In this document: in pieces, positions 44,737 to 53,446 of the stretch
How the letters are laid out: each line of letters begins with the position of its first letter
Position numbering within the stretch: the first letter of the stretch is position 1
Source of the DNA: Saprospiraceae bacterium
GTDB lineage: Bacteria > Bacteroidota > Bacteroidia > Chitinophagales > Saprospiraceae
NCBI GenBank assembly: GCA_016718505.1
Contig: JADKDE010000003.1
Location: 124,001 to 188,000 of the forward strand
Reading direction: 5' to 3'
Length of the DNA stretch: 64,000 nt
Notes under the pieces: generated by a model
Seen by the model: only the letters and a program-made list of their open reading frames with translations
Database searches by the model: none
Told to the model about the DNA's origin: nothing
Position numbers and translations under genes: made by a program

Positions 44737-45585
44737 ATGACTCTGTTCATTTACCTATTTACCTTTTTGTTTCCATGGATTTCAAACCCTGACAAAGGCA
44801 CTCTAAAAGTGAATTTGCCATCGGATTATGTGTATGTCCCATCTGGTACTTACCTGCGAGGGTACAAGGCTACAGACCGCATAGATATCAGCGGTTTTTA
44901 CATATCTAAAGTAGAAGTTACTTGCCTTGCATTTAGGGAGTTTTTGGCAAATTATAAGCCTAAATCTACAACTGATTTAAACCTATTGATTGATTCAAGT
45001 CATTTTTCGAATGAAGAAAAAATCCTAGCGAGAGTATATTACACCCATCCTGCCTATGAATCATATCCAGTAACTGGCGTGACATATACCGGTGCTCAAA
45101 AATATTGCGAATGGCTGAAAGAAAAATTGCAAAATCACGTAGGCAAGGACTTTAACGTAGAAGTAAGACTGCCGTCTTCCTACGAGTGGGAGTGGGCAGC
45201 ATCCGCCGCCAACGGCCTTGATAAGTATTTTGGGTTCAATGGGTACTATTCGAGAAATGCTGAAGGCAAACTCCTAGCCAATTATTCGAGCTGCGAGACA
45301 TCTTCTGAAGATATTCCAGATCTTTTGATGAAAATCCCTTCAAATGATCACAATTGTACTTCCCGCGTTAATTCTTTTTTACCCAATGATTTAGGCATCT
45401 ATAATATGTCTGGCAATGTCGAAGAATTGGTGCAAGAGCCAGGAATCACCAAGGGAGGATCCTACAAAGATCCACTAAAGTATCTCTACAGTGTCACCCA
45501 AAAAAGCATAAATACAAACGATAGTCAAATGTCCGTCGGATTTAGACCTATAGTGATCATCACCGCCAATGGTACCAGTCGTTGA
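44737..45585 (+). CDS. Formylglycine-generating-enzyme-like (SUMF1 domain) protein
   Basis: 282 residues with a short N-terminal hydrophobic segment suggesting export. The FGE-sulfatase fold is shown by YVPSGTYLRG, FYISKVEVTCLAFREFL, YPVTGVTYTGAQKYCEWL, VRLPSSYEWEWAA, NDLGIYNMSGNVEELVQ and GGSY...VGFRPIV. The paired catalytic cysteines of true FGE are not evident, so it is more likely a structural or lipoprotein-type member such as GldK-like proteins. A lipoprotein gene follows 64 bp later. Confidence 0.8.
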   Translation: MTLFIYLFTFLFPWISNPDKGTLKVNLPSDYVYVPSGTYLRGYKATDRIDISGFYISKVEVTCLAFREFLANYKPKSTTDLNLLIDSSHFSNEEKILARVYYTHPAYESYPVTGVTYTGAQKYCEWLKEKLQNHVGKDFNVEVRLPSSYEWEWAASAANGLDKYFGFNGYYSRNAEGKLLANYSSCETSSEDIPDLLMKIPSNDHNCTSRVNSFLPNDLGIYNMSGNVEELVQEPGITKGGSYKDPLKYLYSVTQKSINTNDSQMSVGFRPIVIITANGTSR

Positions 45586-45649
45586 TTTTGCTGGCCGTAT
45601 TTTTATTGTATAAATCTTGAATTATAATTTTATTTTTAAAATCTATTCC

Positions 45650-46177
45650 ATGAAAAAATTACTTCCATATGCATTACTTTGGTTGGTATTCTTAACTTCA
45701 TGCTCTCCCGTCATCTTTAAAAAAACGCAACCGAGAGATACTGAGGCTCTGAGATCAATACCAGCACAGTTCATCGGTACGTATGTGAGCGAAGAAGAAC
45801 TCAAAGACACCATCACGATTGACGCACATGCATTTACATCCAATGGGATCCCGCCCATCGCCGGAAATATGACGGATGGAAAAACCGTGATTAAAACTCT
45901 TGCTGATAATTATATATTGAACACTTCTACTGGGAAGTATTGGGAGACTTTTATCGTCAGAGCTACACCAAACGGACTTACGGTTGCGAGCATAAGTTTT
46001 GAGGAAGAAAAACAAACCAAACTTTCAAAGCTCGTAAGTATCACCAAAGTAAAGCAAATCAAAGACAAGGATCATGCTAAAATTACTTATTTGATAAATC
46101 CTACAAAGGAGGAATTTGAAAAAATTATGGCCAGCGGCTTTTTTAATCAAGTCATGAAATTCAGGAAGATTAAGTAA
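45650..46177 (+). CDS. Putative lipoprotein of unknown function
   Basis: 175 residues from the ATG at 45650. An upstream in-frame start at 45617 lacks a signal. The signal peptide MKKLLPYALLWLVFLTSC ends in a good lipobox (LTSC). The mature protein is polar, with a FIGTYVSEEELKDTITID start and an alpha/beta pattern. No family recognised. Its leader shares TTTTTAAAATCTATTC with the truncated gene start at 44287. Confidence 0.65.
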   Translation: MKKLLPYALLWLVFLTSCSPVIFKKTQPRDTEALRSIPAQFIGTYVSEEELKDTITIDAHAFTSNGIPPIAGNMTDGKTVIKTLADNYILNTSTGKYWETFIVRATPNGLTVASISFEEEKQTKLSKLVSITKVKQIKDKDHAKITYLINPTKEEFEKIMASGFFNQVMKFRKIK

Positions 46178-46296
46178 GATCTAATAAGTACCTTAATGCT
46201 TAATAACGACATCAATGCAAGTGTTCTTAAATCATACTGCGACCCTTTTGTAAATGTTTAGGTAGATTTTTTACAAAATATTTAGATTAAATTCAA

Positions 46297-46304
46297 TAAC
46301 TTCG
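46297..46304 (+). promoter_or_regulatory. Near-consensus -7 element for the KdpD-like kinase
   Basis: TAACTTCG is one mismatch from TAnnTTTG and identical to the site before nhaD. It lies 24 nt before the GTG start at 46329. Confidence 0.35.
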
Positions 46305-46328
46305 GGGAGGTAAAAATCATCCGTAAGA

Positions 46329-47408
46329 GTGCTAAATTTAAATACAAGGAGAGTCCCTTTAAAGACTCAATACCTTATCAGCATTGGACTAGTTATAATA
46401 GTGGCTTCTGCGTGCCAATACATGTCCAATTATTTTGGATATAGGGTTGTCGCATTGGTCTTGTTGATGACCACTTCGATCATAGCAATGTTGTTTGACT
46501 TTATGCCCGTGATGGTAGCTTCAATTCTTAGTGCTATCATTTGGAACTTTCTGTTCATTCCTCCTCTTTATACATTTCATATTAACAATACGGAGGATTT
46601 TTTGATGTTTTTGCTATATTTTGTGATAGCATTGGTCAATGCAGTTTTGACTTTTAAAATAAAAAAAGCAGAAAGTAAATTCAGGGATAAAGAAGAAAAA
46701 GAAAATTCTATAAAGCTGTATAATACACTTTTGAGCTCCTTATCACACGAATTGCGAACCCCAATTTCGACCATTATTGGTGCGGTGGATACACTTAAAG
46801 AAAACAAGGAAAAACTTTCGATTGGAAACCAATATATACTCCTTGATGAAATAGACAAGGCAAGCTTTAGATTAAATCGGCAGGTAGAAAATTTGCTCAA
46901 TATCAGTCGTCTGGAAGGAGGTGTTTTGAAGCCTAATTTCGATTGGTGCGACATAAATGAGCTGATCAATTCAGTAATCCAAATGCAGTCTCAGGCGGAG
47001 GACCACAGAGTTGAATTTAAAGAGAATGACAGTATGCCGCTGGTTAAGGTAGATGCAGGATTGCTTGGACAGGCTATTCACAATATTCTCCACAATGCCA
47101 TACAATATACACCACCAGATACACTAATTAAAATCGACACCAATTTCCAGGGCAATAATTGTATCATAACCATCGAAGATCAAGGTGAAGGATTTCCGGA
47201 AGAAGAAATACCCCTAGCTTTTGATAAATTTTATAGATTGCCCAATTCCAAACCAGGGGGAAGTGGTCTTGGACTTTCGATTGCCAAGGGATTTGTCGAG
47301 GCACATGGAGGCAAGATTACCTTGTCTAATATCCCAAATGGAGGTGCAAAATTTTTAATTGAAATTCCTGTTGAAACTACTTTTATCAATAAATTAAAAA
47401 ATGAATAA
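46329..47408 (+). CDS. KdpD-like sensor histidine kinase, truncated type
   Basis: 359 residues from a GTG. The N-terminus has four membrane helices of the DUF4118 type found in KdpD (YLISIGLVIIVASACQYM to FFIPPLYTFHI-like). Then come HisKA with SSLSHELRTPISTIIGAVDTL (phospho-His), the N box NILHNAIQYTP, and the ATP lid DQGEGFPEEE and GGSGLGLSIAKGF. The N-terminal KdpD and USP domains of classical KdpD are missing. It overlaps the response regulator gene by 8 bp. With kup directly downstream it probably senses K+ limitation or turgor. Confidence 0.88.
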   Translation: MLNLNTRRVPLKTQYLISIGLVIIVASACQYMSNYFGYRVVALVLLMTTSIIAMLFDFMPVMVASILSAIIWNFLFIPPLYTFHINNTEDFLMFLLYFVIALVNAVLTFKIKKAESKFRDKEEKENSIKLYNTLLSSLSHELRTPISTIIGAVDTLKENKEKLSIGNQYILLDEIDKASFRLNRQVENLLNISRLEGGVLKPNFDWCDINELINSVIQMQSQAEDHRVEFKENDSMPLVKVDAGLLGQAIHNILHNAIQYTPPDTLIKIDTNFQGNNCIITIEDQGEGFPEEEIPLAFDKFYRLPNSKPGGSGLGLSIAKGFVEAHGGKITLSNIPNGGAKFLIEIPVETTFINKLKNE

Positions 47409-48078
47409 GCCAGAAATATTAATCATCGATGATGAACCCCAAATCAGAAAACTGCTCGAAATCACCCTTGAGAGCAATGACTACAAGGTTTGGCAGTCTG
47501 CAAGTGGTAAGGAAGGAATAATCTTAGCCGCACATCATCCACCTGAGCTCATCCTTCTAGACATCGGTTTACCCGATAAAAGTGGTCATGAAATCCTAAA
47601 AGAACTCAGGACATGGTACAATAAATCCATCATCATGCTTTCAGTCCAAAACAGCGAAATGGATATCGTGACAGCCTTGGACAATGGAGCCACAGACTAT
47701 TTAACAAAGCCATTTCGTACGGCTGAACTTTTAGCTAGAATCCGATCCGCCATCCGAAGAAATCAATTGCCCAACAACAATAATATCATAGAATGTGGCG
47801 ATCTAAGTTTTGATTTCTTGGCTCGAGCTGTAAAAAAGAAAAATGAAATATTGAAACTTACTTCCACTGAATTCCAACTCCTATCACTTTTCGCCAAAAA
47901 CGAGGGGAGAGTGCTTACACATCAGTTTTTATTGAAGGAAATATGGGGTATTGGTTATCAATCCGAGACCCAATATTTGCGTGTTTTTGTAGGGACACTC
48001 CGAAAAAAAATTGAAGACAATCCAAACAAACCAGACCATATCATCACTGAAAGCGGTGTAGGTTATAGATTCCATTGA
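47401..48078 (+). CDS. KdpE-like response regulator
   Basis: 225 residues, OmpR/PhoB type. Receiver: acidic pair DDEP near the N-terminus, phospho-Asp in LILLDIGLPDKSG, conserved Lys in YLTKPFRTAEL. The C-terminal winged helix includes LTSTEFQLLSLFAKNEGRVL and LRVFVGTLRKKIE...GVGYRFH. It is translated with the overlapping kinase and probably acts on the adjacent kup gene and possibly on distant kdp genes. No kdpFABC is in the window. Confidence 0.92.
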   Translation: MNKPEILIIDDEPQIRKLLEITLESNDYKVWQSASGKEGIILAAHHPPELILLDIGLPDKSGHEILKELRTWYNKSIIMLSVQNSEMDIVTALDNGATDYLTKPFRTAELLARIRSAIRRNQLPNNNNIIECGDLSFDFLARAVKKKNEILKLTSTEFQLLSLFAKNEGRVLTHQFLLKEIWGIGYQSETQYLRVFVGTLRKKIEDNPNKPDHIITESGVGYRFH

Positions 48079-48174
48079 TTTAAAAATCTTTATATTTTCT
48101 TGATATTATTCCAGTATATTTTTACTTTTTGCCGATAGCAAAGTTTCCACCTTTGTCCCGAAAATTGATACCCA

Positions 48175-50157
48175 ATGGAAGGACAAAAAAATCACGGATT
48201 AGATAAAAAGATAACGGCAGCGACATTATTGATTGCCTTAGGCATCATATATGGCGACATCGGAACGAGCCCTTTGTATGTATTAAAAGCGGTGATAGGA
48301 GATAGGCCCATTGATGATGTACTAGTATATGGTGGACTGTCTTGTGTATTTTGGACGATTACCTTTCAAACTACCCTCAAATACGTTTACCTGACTCTAA
48401 AAGCAGACAACAACGGTGAAGGTGGTATTTTTTCGCTGTATGCACTGGTGAGAAGGTATGGAAAATATCTCATCATCCCTACGATGTTAGGTGCCTCTAC
48501 CCTATTGGCAGATGGTATTATCACACCACCAATTTCTGTGTCGTCAGCTGTTGAAGGACTTAAAAATATCGAAGGATTCGAAAATCTACACACTGTACCC
48601 ATCGTAATTGTTATACTTTCAGGGATTTTCTTCTTCCAACGATTTGGAACCAATAAGGTGGGTGCTATTTTTGGACCCATAATGCTTATATGGTTTTTAA
48701 TGTTGGCCGTTTTAGGGATTTCCCAAATTTACCTTCACCCTAGTATCTTTAAAGCACTCAATCCATATTATGCATTTCATTTTCTGACCGCATATCCAGA
48801 AGGATTCATTCTTTTGGGTGCTGTATTTCTATGTGTAACGGGTGCAGAGGCTATGTATTCAGACTTGGGACATTGTGGCAAGGAGAATATCAGAATAACT
48901 TGGGTAGGCGTTAAAGTTTGTTTATTATTAAACTATATGGGGCAATCAGCTTGGCTGATGAGTTTGGGTGACGGAGCCTTATTGATGGATCGCAACCCTT
49001 TCTTTGGAATAATGCCACCTTGGTTTTTGCTTGTGGGCATTGGGATATCGACAGCCGCTGCCATCATTGCTTCTCAAGCATTGATAAGTGGAAGCTATAC
49101 GCTCATAAATGAAGCGAATAACCTTAATTTTTGGCCTAGAGTGGCCGTCCGACAGCCTTCGGAGATCAAAGGACAAATCTATATCCCTAGTGTAAATATC
49201 ATGCTTTGGATTGGTTGTGTTCTAGTTGTTTTATATTTTGGAAATTCAGCCAATATGGAAGCAGCTTATGGACTAGCCATCACTATTACGATGATGGTAA
49301 CCACGTATTTGCTATCGTTTTTCTTACTGTACAGACTTAAATGGAATAAAATATTGGTATTTGCATTGTTAATGCTCTTTATGAGCATAGAAATAACATT
49401 TTTCGTTGCGAATTTGCATAAGTTCCCAGAAGGTGGTTATATCACACTCTTGATTTCATCGATATTTATGTTCATCATGTATTCTGTGTACAATGGGCGA
49501 AAAATTAGCAACAGATTTACCAAATTTGTAGATTTAGGACGCTACGCAGAAACCATCACCGAACTGAGCAATGATGATGAAATTCCAAAGTTATCTACAC
49601 ACTTGATCTATCTAACCAAAGCAAATCATCGCCATGAAGTAGAAGAAAAAATAATAAAATCCATACTAGCTAAAAAACCAAAAAGAGCTGATGTATATTG
49701 GTTTTTGCACTTAAATCGAACTGCAGAACCATATACATTGTCTTATGATGTATCTGAATTAGTAGATGACAAAATCATAAAAGTAAATATCAATGTTGGT
49801 TTTAGAATACAGCCGCGAACAGAATTATATTTTAAAAAAATCATGAATGAGTTGGTTAAAAACCAAGAACTTAATTTTCATATCCGGCCAGATGGATCGA
49901 CGAAATATAACGATGAACCCGACTTTAAATTTGTTGTTATAGAAAAATTCTTGTCCGTTGAAAATGAATTCTCACTAAGGGAAGATATTTTATTAAAGGT
50001 TCATTTTCTTTTGAAAGAGTGGGGATTAAAGGACGAAAAAGCCTTTGGACTAGATAAAAGCGATGTAATAATAGAAGAATATCCATTGATTTATCAACCC
50101 ATTACAAAGTTTGAAATAAAGAGGAGTTCGAACCCAACATCTATGAAGGTTTCATAA
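48175..50157 (+). CDS. kup: Low-affinity potassium transporter Kup
   Basis: 660 residues. A K+/H+ symporter of the inner membrane with about 12 helices followed by a cytosolic C-terminal domain. The N-terminal signature GIIYGDIGTSPLYVLKA and ADNNGEGGIFSLYALV are diagnostic, as are GAEAMYSDLGHCGK and IPSVNIMLW. Length is normal. It lies 97 bp after the KdpE-like gene. A near-consensus promoter (CACCTTTG at 48151-48158) precedes it, so it may be transcribed both with and without the regulator pair. Confidence 0.95.
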   Translation: MEGQKNHGLDKKITAATLLIALGIIYGDIGTSPLYVLKAVIGDRPIDDVLVYGGLSCVFWTITFQTTLKYVYLTLKADNNGEGGIFSLYALVRRYGKYLIIPTMLGASTLLADGIITPPISVSSAVEGLKNIEGFENLHTVPIVIVILSGIFFFQRFGTNKVGAIFGPIMLIWFLMLAVLGISQIYLHPSIFKALNPYYAFHFLTAYPEGFILLGAVFLCVTGAEAMYSDLGHCGKENIRITWVGVKVCLLLNYMGQSAWLMSLGDGALLMDRNPFFGIMPPWFLLVGIGISTAAAIIASQALISGSYTLINEANNLNFWPRVAVRQPSEIKGQIYIPSVNIMLWIGCVLVVLYFGNSANMEAAYGLAITITMMVTTYLLSFFLLYRLKWNKILVFALLMLFMSIEITFFVANLHKFPEGGYITLLISSIFMFIMYSVYNGRKISNRFTKFVDLGRYAETITELSNDDEIPKLSTHLIYLTKANHRHEVEEKIIKSILAKKPKRADVYWFLHLNRTAEPYTLSYDVSELVDDKIIKVNINVGFRIQPRTELYFKKIMNELVKNQELNFHIRPDGSTKYNDEPDFKFVVIEKFLSVENEFSLREDILLKVHFLLKEWGLKDEKAFGLDKSDVIIEEYPLIYQPITKFEIKRSSNPTSMKVS

Positions 50158-50297
50158 TCTATCCTTGAATATCACTTATAAATTTTTGTCTTATATTGAA
50201 ATTAAAGCTCCTTATTTCCTGTGGTGATTTATAAATAATCAAACAAATAAGAATAAGGAGGTCGTTTGGAAATTACTTTGAAAAGCTAAAAGAGGCC

Positions 50298-50401
50298 GCA
50301 CCAGAGATAGTAGTGGCCTCGTTGAAAACGAGGGTCTCGACAATATACAGAGTCGAGACGGAACCAACGAAAAGCTCGGTCCTCATATCATGAGGAGGTG
50401 C
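50298..50401 (+). repeat. Structured intergenic repeat, copy 7 (best preserved)
   Basis: Outer stem GCACC (50298-50302) with GGTGC (50397-50401). AGTGG is followed by hairpin 1 CCTCGTT/AACGAGG (50317-50333), hairpin 2 GTCTCGAC/GTCGAGAC (50334-50359), the linker GGAACCAACG, and hairpin 3 CCTCAT/ATGAGG (50381-50395). It serves as the empty-site reference for the IS110 insertion at 22.9-24.4 kb. It lies between the convergent kup and thiolase genes. The rest of that 314-bp gap shows nothing else. Confidence 0.8.
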
Positions 50402-50471
50402 CCAAAAAATCATCCACCTAATATGTCTTTATATGCCCAAATTGAAGCATAGGACGAAAAATTCAGGTAAT

Positions 50472-51680
50472 CTAGACATTTGAATTTTCCAACACTACCG
50501 CATAGCCTTGACCCACCCCAATACACATGGTGCAAAGGCCCCATCTCTTGCGCTCACGAACCAACTGCTTGGCGCAAGTTAAGATCAAGCGGGCTCCCGT
50601 CATACCCAAGGGATGACCGAGGCTGATGGCTCCTCCTTGAGGATTGACCCGAGGATCGTCATCATTAAGGCCTAGGGCTCGAGTACAGGCAAGAACCTGA
50701 GCGGCAAAGGCTTCATTCAGTTCTATGATGTCTATTTGGTCGAGCGTAATATTTGCTCTTTGAAGCGCTTTTTGCGTGGCGGCTACTGGACCGATACCCA
50801 TGATTCGTGGCTCAACGCCCACTACCGCATGGCTTTTGATAGACACCAAGGGCTTAAGGTCATATAAGCGCATAGCTTCCTCTGTAGCAAGAAGGGTAAT
50901 ACATCCGCCATCGTTCAGGCCCGAAGAATTGCCAGCAGTAACAGATCCATCTGATTTAAAAGCTGGTCTCAAAGTGCTTAGTTTTTCTAGGGTGCTATTG
51001 GGTTTTGGAAATTCATCCACTGCGAATGTCATATTCCCTGATTTGGTGCTCCACTCCAAGGGTAAAATCTCTTGATCGAACAAATGAGCTTCTGTGGCAG
51101 CCTTGCATTTTTGTTGACTTCTGTATGCAAAAAAATCTTGGTCCTCACGGCTTATTTTGTATAACTCGGCCAAATTTTCAGCGGTATTGCCCATTGGATC
51201 AACACCATACATGGCCTTCATTTTTGGATTAACAAATCGCCACCCAAAACTAGAATCAAATAATTCTACGTCCCGCCCGAATGGTTGGGATGATTTTGAC
51301 ATGACCCAAGGACTTCTCGTCATGCTTTCGATACCACCAGCGAGCATTAACATACCTTCACCAGCAGCTAACCTAGCATGTGCGTTGATGATTGCTGACA
51401 TCCCAGAAGCGCAAAGTCTATTCACCGTCTCACCCGGAACGGAAAATGGCAATCCAGCCAATAAGAGCGACATTCGAGCGATATTTCTATTGTCTTCGCC
51501 CGCTTGATTGGCACACCCAATGACTACATCTTCGATTGCATTTAGATCAAGACTTGGATATTTTTGCACCAGAGCCCTTATAAGCTCCGCTAATACATCA
51601 TCTGGGCGCCAAGTGGCCAACTGCCCTCCCAATTGACCTATGGGGCTTCTAAAGCCATCTACAACAAAAACTTTTTGCAT
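50472..51680 (-). CDS. Thiolase (3-oxoadipyl-CoA / acetyl-CoA acyltransferase, PcaF-like)
   Basis: 402 residues. Cleaves or forms beta-ketoacyl-CoA. The active-site Cys is in NRLCASGMSA, the His in GGAISLGHPLGMTGARL, and the second Cys in CTMCIGVGQGYAV; the NEAFA motif is also present. The segment EDNRNIARMSLLLAGLP matches PcaF/PaaJ-type 3-oxoadipyl-CoA thiolases, but a general acetyl-CoA C-acetyltransferase role is equally possible because no aromatic-catabolism genes are nearby. It sits downstream of the ribosomal operon with its own promoter-like site. Confidence 0.9.
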   Translation of the reverse strand: MQKVFVVDGFRSPIGQLGGQLATWRPDDVLAELIRALVQKYPSLDLNAIEDVVIGCANQAGEDNRNIARMSLLLAGLPFSVPGETVNRLCASGMSAIINAHARLAAGEGMLMLAGGIESMTRSPWVMSKSSQPFGRDVELFDSSFGWRFVNPKMKAMYGVDPMGNTAENLAELYKISREDQDFFAYRSQQKCKAATEAHLFDQEILPLEWSTKSGNMTFAVDEFPKPNSTLEKLSTLRPAFKSDGSVTAGNSSGLNDGGCITLLATEEAMRLYDLKPLVSIKSHAVVGVEPRIMGIGPVAATQKALQRANITLDQIDIIELNEAFAAQVLACTRALGLNDDDPRVNPQGGAISLGHPLGMTGARLILTCAKQLVRERKRWGLCTMCIGVGQGYAVVLENSNV

Positions 51681-51699
51681 AATACCATTATTAACAAAA

Positions 51700-51707
51700 C
51701 AAAAATA
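51700..51707 (-). promoter_or_regulatory. -7 promoter element for the thiolase gene
   Basis: The minus strand reads TATTTTTG (TAnnTTTG), 19 nt before the ATG at 51680. It lies between rplQ and the thiolase gene, suggesting separate expression. Confidence 0.4.
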
Positions 51708-51759
51708 CCCAAAACTTATGTAAAGCTTTGGGTATCATAATATATTCATTGGAATAATT

Positions 51760-52284
51760 CTATTCTTCTTCGCTACTCTGTTCTTTGCTCACCTCATTAG
51801 CAACTGCTGCAGTAGCAGCTACGGTCGTTGCCGCAGCAACACCTGTTTTTCCTGCCCCACTTCTACGAGATCTACGCGTCTTAGCTTTAGAATCACCAGC
51901 TGCCTTAGTGCCTGAAGTATAAACATCGTTGAAATCTACTAATTCAACCATGGCCATGTCAGAACCATCAGATCTTCTAAATCCTAACTTGATAATACGC
52001 AAATATCCACCTGGACGATCTGCTATCTTTTCAGCTACGCTACCAAAAAGCTCTTGTAGAACTTCTTTGTTTTGCAAATAACTGAAAGCCACCCTTCTAT
52101 TGTGGGTAGTATTTTCTTTAGCTCTATTGATGATAGGCTCAGCATACACTCGCAAAGCCTTAGCTTTAGCAAGAGTAGTTGTAATTCTTTTGTGCAAAAT
52201 CAAAGAGGATGCCATGTTCTTAAGCATTGCTTCTCTGTGACCTTTTTTTCTGCCAAGGTTATTAACCTTATCTCCGTGTCTCAT
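51760..52284 (-). CDS. rplQ: 50S ribosomal protein L17
   Basis: 174 residues. MRHGDKVNNLGRKKGHREAML is the L17 start, a component of the large subunit at the exit tunnel. After the usual core of about 120 residues comes a low-complexity extension: a basic part (KTRRSRRSG), an Ala/Val-rich part and an acidic end (SKEQSSEEE). Extended L17 tails occur in other Bacteroidota. Last gene of the ribosomal operon, 72 bp after rpoA. Confidence 0.95.
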   Translation of the reverse strand: MRHGDKVNNLGRKKGHREAMLKNMASSLILHKRITTTLAKAKALRVYAEPIINRAKENTTHNRRVAFSYLQNKEVLQELFGSVAEKIADRPGGYLRIIKLGFRRSDGSDMAMVELVDFNDVYTSGTKAAGDSKAKTRRSRRSGAGKTGVAAATTVAATAAVANEVSKEQSSEEE

Positions 52285-52356
52285 AAAAAAAATGGGTTAA
52301 CTTCACGTCACTTTTCGGAATGAATCCTATTCGGTAAACGTTAAAAAATTAAATAA

Positions 52357-53361
52357 TTAAATATCTTCGTCTAATTTATATTTAGATAGATCCATACCGA
52401 AGGAAAGCCCTTTTGTCACCAAAAGCTCTTCAATCTCCACTAAGGATTTCTTACCAAAATTTCTAAATTTCAATAATTCATGCATATCGTACTGAACCAT
52501 CTCACCTAGTGTATTGATTCTAGCAGCTTTAAGACAGTTGAAAGCACGAACAGATAAGTCCATATCTTCGAGGCTGGTCTTTAGCAATTTACGCATATGT
52601 AATACGTGTTCATCCACTACTGCATCTTCACGCTTATTGCCATCATCAAATGTAATATTTTCATCAGTGATAAGCATTAAGTGCTGGATCATTATTCGGC
52701 TAGCTTCCTTAACAGCCTCTTCAGGATGAATGGTGCCATCGGTTTTGATATCAAGCGTAAGCTTTTCGTAGTCAGTTCTTTGACCAACACGCGTATTTTC
52801 CACCAAATACGAAACGTTTTTGATTGGCGTATAAATAGCGTCCACTGGCACTACGCCAAGAGGAGCGTCTTTCGGCAAATTCTCATCTGCTGGAACATAC
52901 CCACGACCCTTTGTAACGGTCAATTCAACTTCCAAACTTACAGAAGGCTCCATGTTACAAATCACCAATTCAGGATTCATAACCTTGAAAACATTGGTAT
53001 ATTTTGTCAAGTCACCTGCTAAGAACTGCTCTTGACCTTTGATGGTCATATAAATTTTTTCTTCGTTAGAAGAATCATCAGAACTCAAGACATTCTTTAA
53101 TCGAACTTGTTTGAGGTTCAAGATAATTTCAATCACATCTTCTACAACACCTTTGATGGTAGAAAATTCATGATCAACTCCAGCAATACGAACAGCAGAA
53201 ATAGCATAACCATCTAATGACGATAATAAAATTCTGCGAAGCGAGTTGCCTATAGTTTGTCCAAAACCTGGTTCAAGAGGTTTGAATTCAAATTGTCCTT
53301 CAAAGTCCGTTGCTTTATTAAGAAGAATTTTATCTGGCTTATGAAACTGTAAAATACTCAT
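52357..53361 (-). CDS. rpoA: RNA polymerase subunit alpha
   Basis: 334 residues. The N-terminal assembly domain includes FEPLEPGFGQTIGNSLRRIL. The C-terminal domain (about residues 255-325), which contacts DNA and activators, includes LSVRAFNCLKAARINTLGEM. It nucleates the polymerase core. Placed between rpsD and rplQ as in the alpha operon of most bacteria. Confidence 0.97.
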   Translation of the reverse strand: MSILQFHKPDKILLNKATDFEGQFEFKPLEPGFGQTIGNSLRRILLSSLDGYAISAVRIAGVDHEFSTIKGVVEDVIEIILNLKQVRLKNVLSSDDSSNEEKIYMTIKGQEQFLAGDLTKYTNVFKVMNPELVICNMEPSVSLEVELTVTKGRGYVPADENLPKDAPLGVVPVDAIYTPIKNVSYLVENTRVGQRTDYEKLTLDIKTDGTIHPEEAVKEASRIMIQHLMLITDENITFDDGNKREDAVVDEHVLHMRKLLKTSLEDMDLSVRAFNCLKAARINTLGEMVQYDMHELLKFRNFGKKSLVEIEELLVTKGLSFGMDLSKYKLDEDI

Positions 53362-53446
53362 ATAAACAAATGATGTATTAAATATTTAGTAAAGAGATAT
53401 TTCTAAAACGTCAACAACTATCCGAAGATAGTTGTCAGCGTAAATT

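Noticed and set aside
50120..50140. tRNA T-loop-like GTTCGAACCC
   Set aside because: It lies inside the kup coding region and no acceptor or anticodon stem surrounds it. No tRNA or rRNA genes were found in the window.
5090..50407. The structured repeats as riboswitches or leader regulators
   Set aside because: They occur between convergent genes and in either orientation, so they have no constant relation to a downstream gene.
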